From: Salvelinus alpinus
Taxonomy: Eukaryota; Chordata; Actinopteri; Salmoniformes; Salmonidae
Direction of reading: 5' to 3'
Assembly: GCF_045679555.1 (NCBI RefSeq)
Contig: NC_092099.1
Span: 13,902,076 to 13,966,075, forward strand
DNA: 64,000 bases
Shown: positions 60,869 to 64,000 of the stretch, piece after piece
Layout: each line of letters begins with the position of its first letter
Position numbering within the stretch: the stretch's first letter is position 1
Notes under the pieces: model-generated
The model's input: only the letters and a program-made list of their open reading frames with translations
Database searches by the model: none
Told to the model about the DNA's origin: nothing
Translations under genes and position numbers: made by a program

Positions 60869-61270
60869 GTGAGCTCCAAAAGTATTGTTTAAGCTCTGTA
60901 CTCCAGCACTTTGGATTTGAAATTATACAATGACAATGACTATGACTATGACTAATGACTATCGTGCAGACTGTCAGGTTTAATTTGAGGTTATTTCCAT
61001 CCATTAATTTTGAACCGTTTCGAAACTACAGCACTTTTTGTACATAGGGGACAAAAATAATTTGGACAAATTCACTTAAAGTCTTCCAAAGTTTAGTATT
61101 TGGTCCCATATTCATAGAACACAATGATTACATCAAGCTTGTTAATCTACAAACATGTTGGATGTATTTACTGTTTGTTAAGTTGTCTCAGATAATTTTG
61201 TGCCAAATATACATTTACGGAAAATAATGTATTGTGTCATTTTGGAGTCACTTTTATTGTAATTAAGAAT
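60869..61270 (+). mobile_element. Half of a Tc1-like MITE (same family as 7403-9990)
   Basis: Starts after a TA with CAGTGAGCTCCAAAAGTATT, then GTACTCCAGCACTTTGGATT and CTACAGCACTTTTTGTACAT. The right end was not found. Confidence 0.6.
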
Positions 61271-61514
61271 AAAATATGTTACTTAACACTAAACACACAT
61301 GCTAACATGATTACGGAAGGTCCTGAATAAATCATGAATAAAGATGAGTGAGAAAGTTAGATGCACAAATATCAATTTTGAGAACTGAATTTGAAAACAG
61401 AATCTGAATGCAACTGAGAAGAATATTTTAAACTTTGGTGCACTTGAAATTATGGTTTGTAAACTTGATACACAGACAAGGATTGCAATATCTACAATAT
61501 TGAAATTGAATATA

Positions 61515-63066
61515 CAGTACCAGTCTAAGGTTTGGACACACCTACTTATTCAAGGGTTTTTTCTTCATTTTAACTATGTTCTACATTGTAAAAGAATAGT
61601 GAAGATAACAAAACTATGAAATAACACATATGGAATCATGTAGCAACCAATTTTTTTTTCAATAAATCAAAATCTATGTTATATTTGAGATTCTTCAAAG
61701 TAGCCACCCTTTGCCCTGATGACAGCTTTGCACACTCTTGGGATTCTCTCAACCAGTTTCACCTGGAATGCTTTTACAACAGTCTTGAAGGAGTTCCCAC
61801 ATATTCTGAGCACTTGTTGGCTGCTTTTCCTTCACTCTGTGGTCCAACTAATCCTAGGGTGATTGTGGAGGCCAGGTCATCTGATGCAGCACTCCATCAC
61901 TCTCCTTCTTGGTCAAATAGCCCTTACACAGCCTGGAGGTGTGTTGGGTCATTGTCCTGTTGAAAAACAATTGACAGTCCCACTAATTGCAAACCAGATG
62001 GGATGGCGTATCGCTGCAGAATGCTGTGGTATGCATGCTGGTTAAGTGTGCCTGAACTCTAAATAAATCACAGACAGTGTCACCATCAAAGCACCCTTAC
62101 ACCTCCTCCTCCATGGTTCATGGTAGGAACTACACGTGAGGAGATAATCTGTTCACCTCTGTGTCTCACAAAGACACGGCGGTTGGAACCAAAAATTGCC
62201 ACATTTGGACTCATCACACCAAAGGACAGATTTCCACCGGTCTAATGTCCATTGCTCGTATTTCTTGGCCCAAGCAAGTCTCTTATTATTATTGGCGTCC
62301 TTTCGTAGTGGTTTCTTTGCAACAATTCGACCATGATGGCCTGATTCACGCAGTCTCCTCTGAACAGTTGATGTTGAGATGTGTCTGTTACTTGAACTCT
62401 GTGAAGCATTTATTTGGGGTGGAATTTCTTAGGCTGGTATCTCTAATGAACTTATCAGCAGAAGTAACTTTAGGTCTTCCTTTCCTGTGGCGGTCCTCAT
62501 GACAGCCAGTTTCATCATACCGCTTGATGTTTTCTTTTGAATGCACTTGAATAAACTTTCAAAGTTCTTGAAATGTTCCGGATTGACTGACCTTCATGTC
62601 TTAAAGTAATGATAGACTGTCGTTTCTCTTTGCTTATTTGAGTTGTTCTTACCATAATATGGACTTGGTCTTTTACCAAATAGGGAAATCTTCTGTATAC
62701 CACCCCTACCTTGTCACAACACAACTGACTGGCTTAAATGCATTAAGGAAAGAAATTCCACAAATTAACTTTTAACAAGGCAGACCTGTTAATTGAAATG
62801 CATTCCAGGTGACTACCTCATGAGCTGGTTGAGAGAATGTCAAGAGTGTGCAAAGCTGTCATCAAGGTCAAAGGGTGGCTACTTGGAAGAATCTCAAATA
62901 TAAAATATATTTTGATTTGTTAAAAAAAAAATTGGTTACTACATGAATCCATATGTGTTATTTCATCATTTTGATGTCTTCACTATTATTCTACAATGTA
63001 GAAAATATTACAAATAAAGAAAGACCCTGGAATGATTAGGTGTGTACAAACTTTTGACTGGTACTG
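61515..63066 (-). mobile_element. Tc1-like transposon with long (about 225-bp) inverted repeats, 1,552 bp
   Basis: Ends CAGTACCAGTCTAAGGTTTG and inverse (CTTTTGACTGGTACTG), TA on both sides (61513-61514, 63067-63068). The inverted repeats continue inward (TTTGAGATTCTTCAAAGTAG versus GGCTACTTGGAAGAATCTCA). Sits in the right arm of the foldback at 59733-63236. Confidence 0.92.
61790..62655 (-). pseudogene. Tc1-like transposase, decayed
   Basis: The N-terminus from ATG 62655-62653 reads MVRTTQISKEKRQSIITLRH, then EGQSIRNISRTLKVYSSAFK, the HTH DNA-binding domain. The catalytic part toward 61790 is present in scattered frames (CATTTGGACTCATCACACC at 62198 on + is the WSDE-type region), so it is inactive. 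Confidence 0.8.
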
Positions 63067-63274
63067 TATATTGAATTTAAATAGAATTTTAAAACGGAAT
63101 GCAATATTCATTCAATTCAGTTTCAAATCATTAAATATAAGTTCAATTTATGAATTTAACTATTCAATTTGTGCATTACAATTTCAAAAACAATGAATTC
63201 AAATACAATTTCTGTCGACACTTAAATCACTCCATATTCTTCTCTGCCATTTAAATATGAAATTCGAACAGAAA

Positions 63275-63668
63275 CTGAGTGTACAAAACATTATGAACAC
63301 CTGCTCTTTCCATGACATAGACTGACGAGGTGAATCCAGGTGAAAGCTATTATCCCTTATTGATGTTACTTGTTAAATCCACTTCAAATCATTGTAGATG
63401 AAGGGGAGAAGACAGGTTTAAAGCCTTCAGACAATTGAGACATGGGTTATGTATGTGCACAATTCAGAGGTTGAATGGGCAAGACAAAAGATTGAACTGC
63501 CTTTGAACAAGGTATGGTAGTAGGTGCCAGGTGCACCGGTTTGAGTGTGTCAAGAACTGAAACGCTGCTGGGTTTTTGACACTCAACGGTTTCCTGTGTG
63601 TATCAAGAATGGTCCACCACCCAAAGGACATCCAGCCAAGTTGTTCCTAATGTTTTGTACACTCAGTG
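63275..63668. mobile_element. Nonautonomous Tc1-like element, second copy
   Basis: CTGAGTGTACAAAACATTAT at the left and TTTTGTACACTCAGTG at the right with TA after it. Shares ends and interior (TCAAGAATGGTCCACCACCC) with 24040-24377 but has a different internal deletion. Confidence 0.82.
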
Positions 63669-64000
63669 TATATTATTTCAGAAAGAAAATATCACGTGTA
63701 AGTTTAACCATTTATCAGAAAAGATGCATGGTTTGGCGTTAGGGCTCTGCTCCTTCAGGATAGTTCACAGCCCAAGCGAAGTGTCATATGAAGATGATAT
63801 TATAACTACAGCCAGCTGATTAACTATGTGTATGACAGAATGCACCGTTTAAGAGCGCTCAATAGACCAGCGAAGGTCATTCTACCATACATGACTGACT
63901 ACTAGGCCTATGTGTACGTACTAACTATGTGTAGCATGAGCTAATGCAGCCGTATGACTATTTCACATATGACGCACCACCGGGTACCCTCGATGAGGCA
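63669..64000. other. Window end, nothing recognised
   Basis: No ORF, repeat or RNA gene that I can support. Confidence 0.5.

Larger units (their letters stand above)
59733..63236. mobile_element. Large foldback element with about 250-bp inverted arms
   Basis: The left arm 59733-59985 (TATGGAGTGATTTTAGTG, GGTAATGCACAAATTGAATA, GGTAGATATTGCATTC) is mirrored by 61464-61514 (ATACACAGACAAGGATTGCA) plus 63067-63236 (TATTCAATTTGTGCATTACA, CACTTAAATCACTCCATA). The right arm is cut by the Tc1 at 61515-63066. The interior holds another foldback and half of a Tc1-derived MITE. No transposase was recognised. Confidence 0.6.

Overview
This window is from a bony fish, most likely a salmonid (inference). 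The reasons are three spliced vertebrate genes in a conserved order, and introns packed with Tc1-family transposons of the Sleeping Beauty type, L2-like LINEs with a TTACATTTAAGTCATTTAGC tail, Penelope-like and piggyBac-like remnants and Gypsy-like solo LTRs. I saw no bacterial, plasmid, phage or CRISPR features. Clade names are from recognition, not from a database search.

Genes. (1) ttc21b (IFT139, an IFT-A subunit) on +, 6602-25819. I assembled 29 coding exons, all GT-AG and all in frame, giving 1,320 aa. (2) galnt3 (polypeptide GalNAc-transferase 3) on +, 30745-38711, 10 coding exons, 625 aa, with a noncoding first exon near 30150-30351. Its promoter region is a perfect-looking 251-bp tandem duplication. 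(3) csrnp3 (cysteine/serine-rich nuclear protein) on -, 51453-42966, 4 coding exons, 616 aa. The order and relative orientation TTC21B-GALNT3-CSRNP3 match human 2q24.3, which supports calling ttc21b rather than ttc21a. galnt3 and csrnp3 converge tail to tail, and their best polyA signals lie about 60 bp apart near 40.85 kb.

Layout. 1-4.8 kb: an I-type LINE split by a piggyBac-like remnant that itself holds one full Tc1-like element and a second Tc1 fragment. 4.8-6.6 kb: ttc21b upstream region. 6.6-25.8 kb: ttc21b, with a rearranged LINE in intron 2, a multiply invaded Tc1 in intron 9, a second LINE in intron 10 and a small MITE in intron 24. 26.7-28.7 kb: a Tc1 element whose right end is folded back and hit by a third LINE. 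29.7-30.2 kb: duplicated galnt3 promoter. 30.7-40.8 kb: galnt3, with a Sleeping Beauty-type Tc1 nested in another repeat in intron 1. 40.9-51.5 kb: csrnp3. Its first coding intron (45.1-51.3 kb) holds a Penelope-like remnant, a tiny two-LTR element with identical LTRs, a 13-unit 70-bp minisatellite and a MITE. 51.5-64 kb: no coding exon recognised, but two solo LTRs with perfect 5-bp target duplications and a large long-armed foldback element containing a second foldback, a near-perfect 38-bp palindrome and a Tc1.

The three host genes have separate roles (ciliary transport, Golgi O-glycosylation, nuclear regulation) and are grouped by ancestral synteny, not as a pathway. The most unusual content is structural: the miniature LTR element, the duplicated promoter, the internally inverted LINE and the nested foldbacks.
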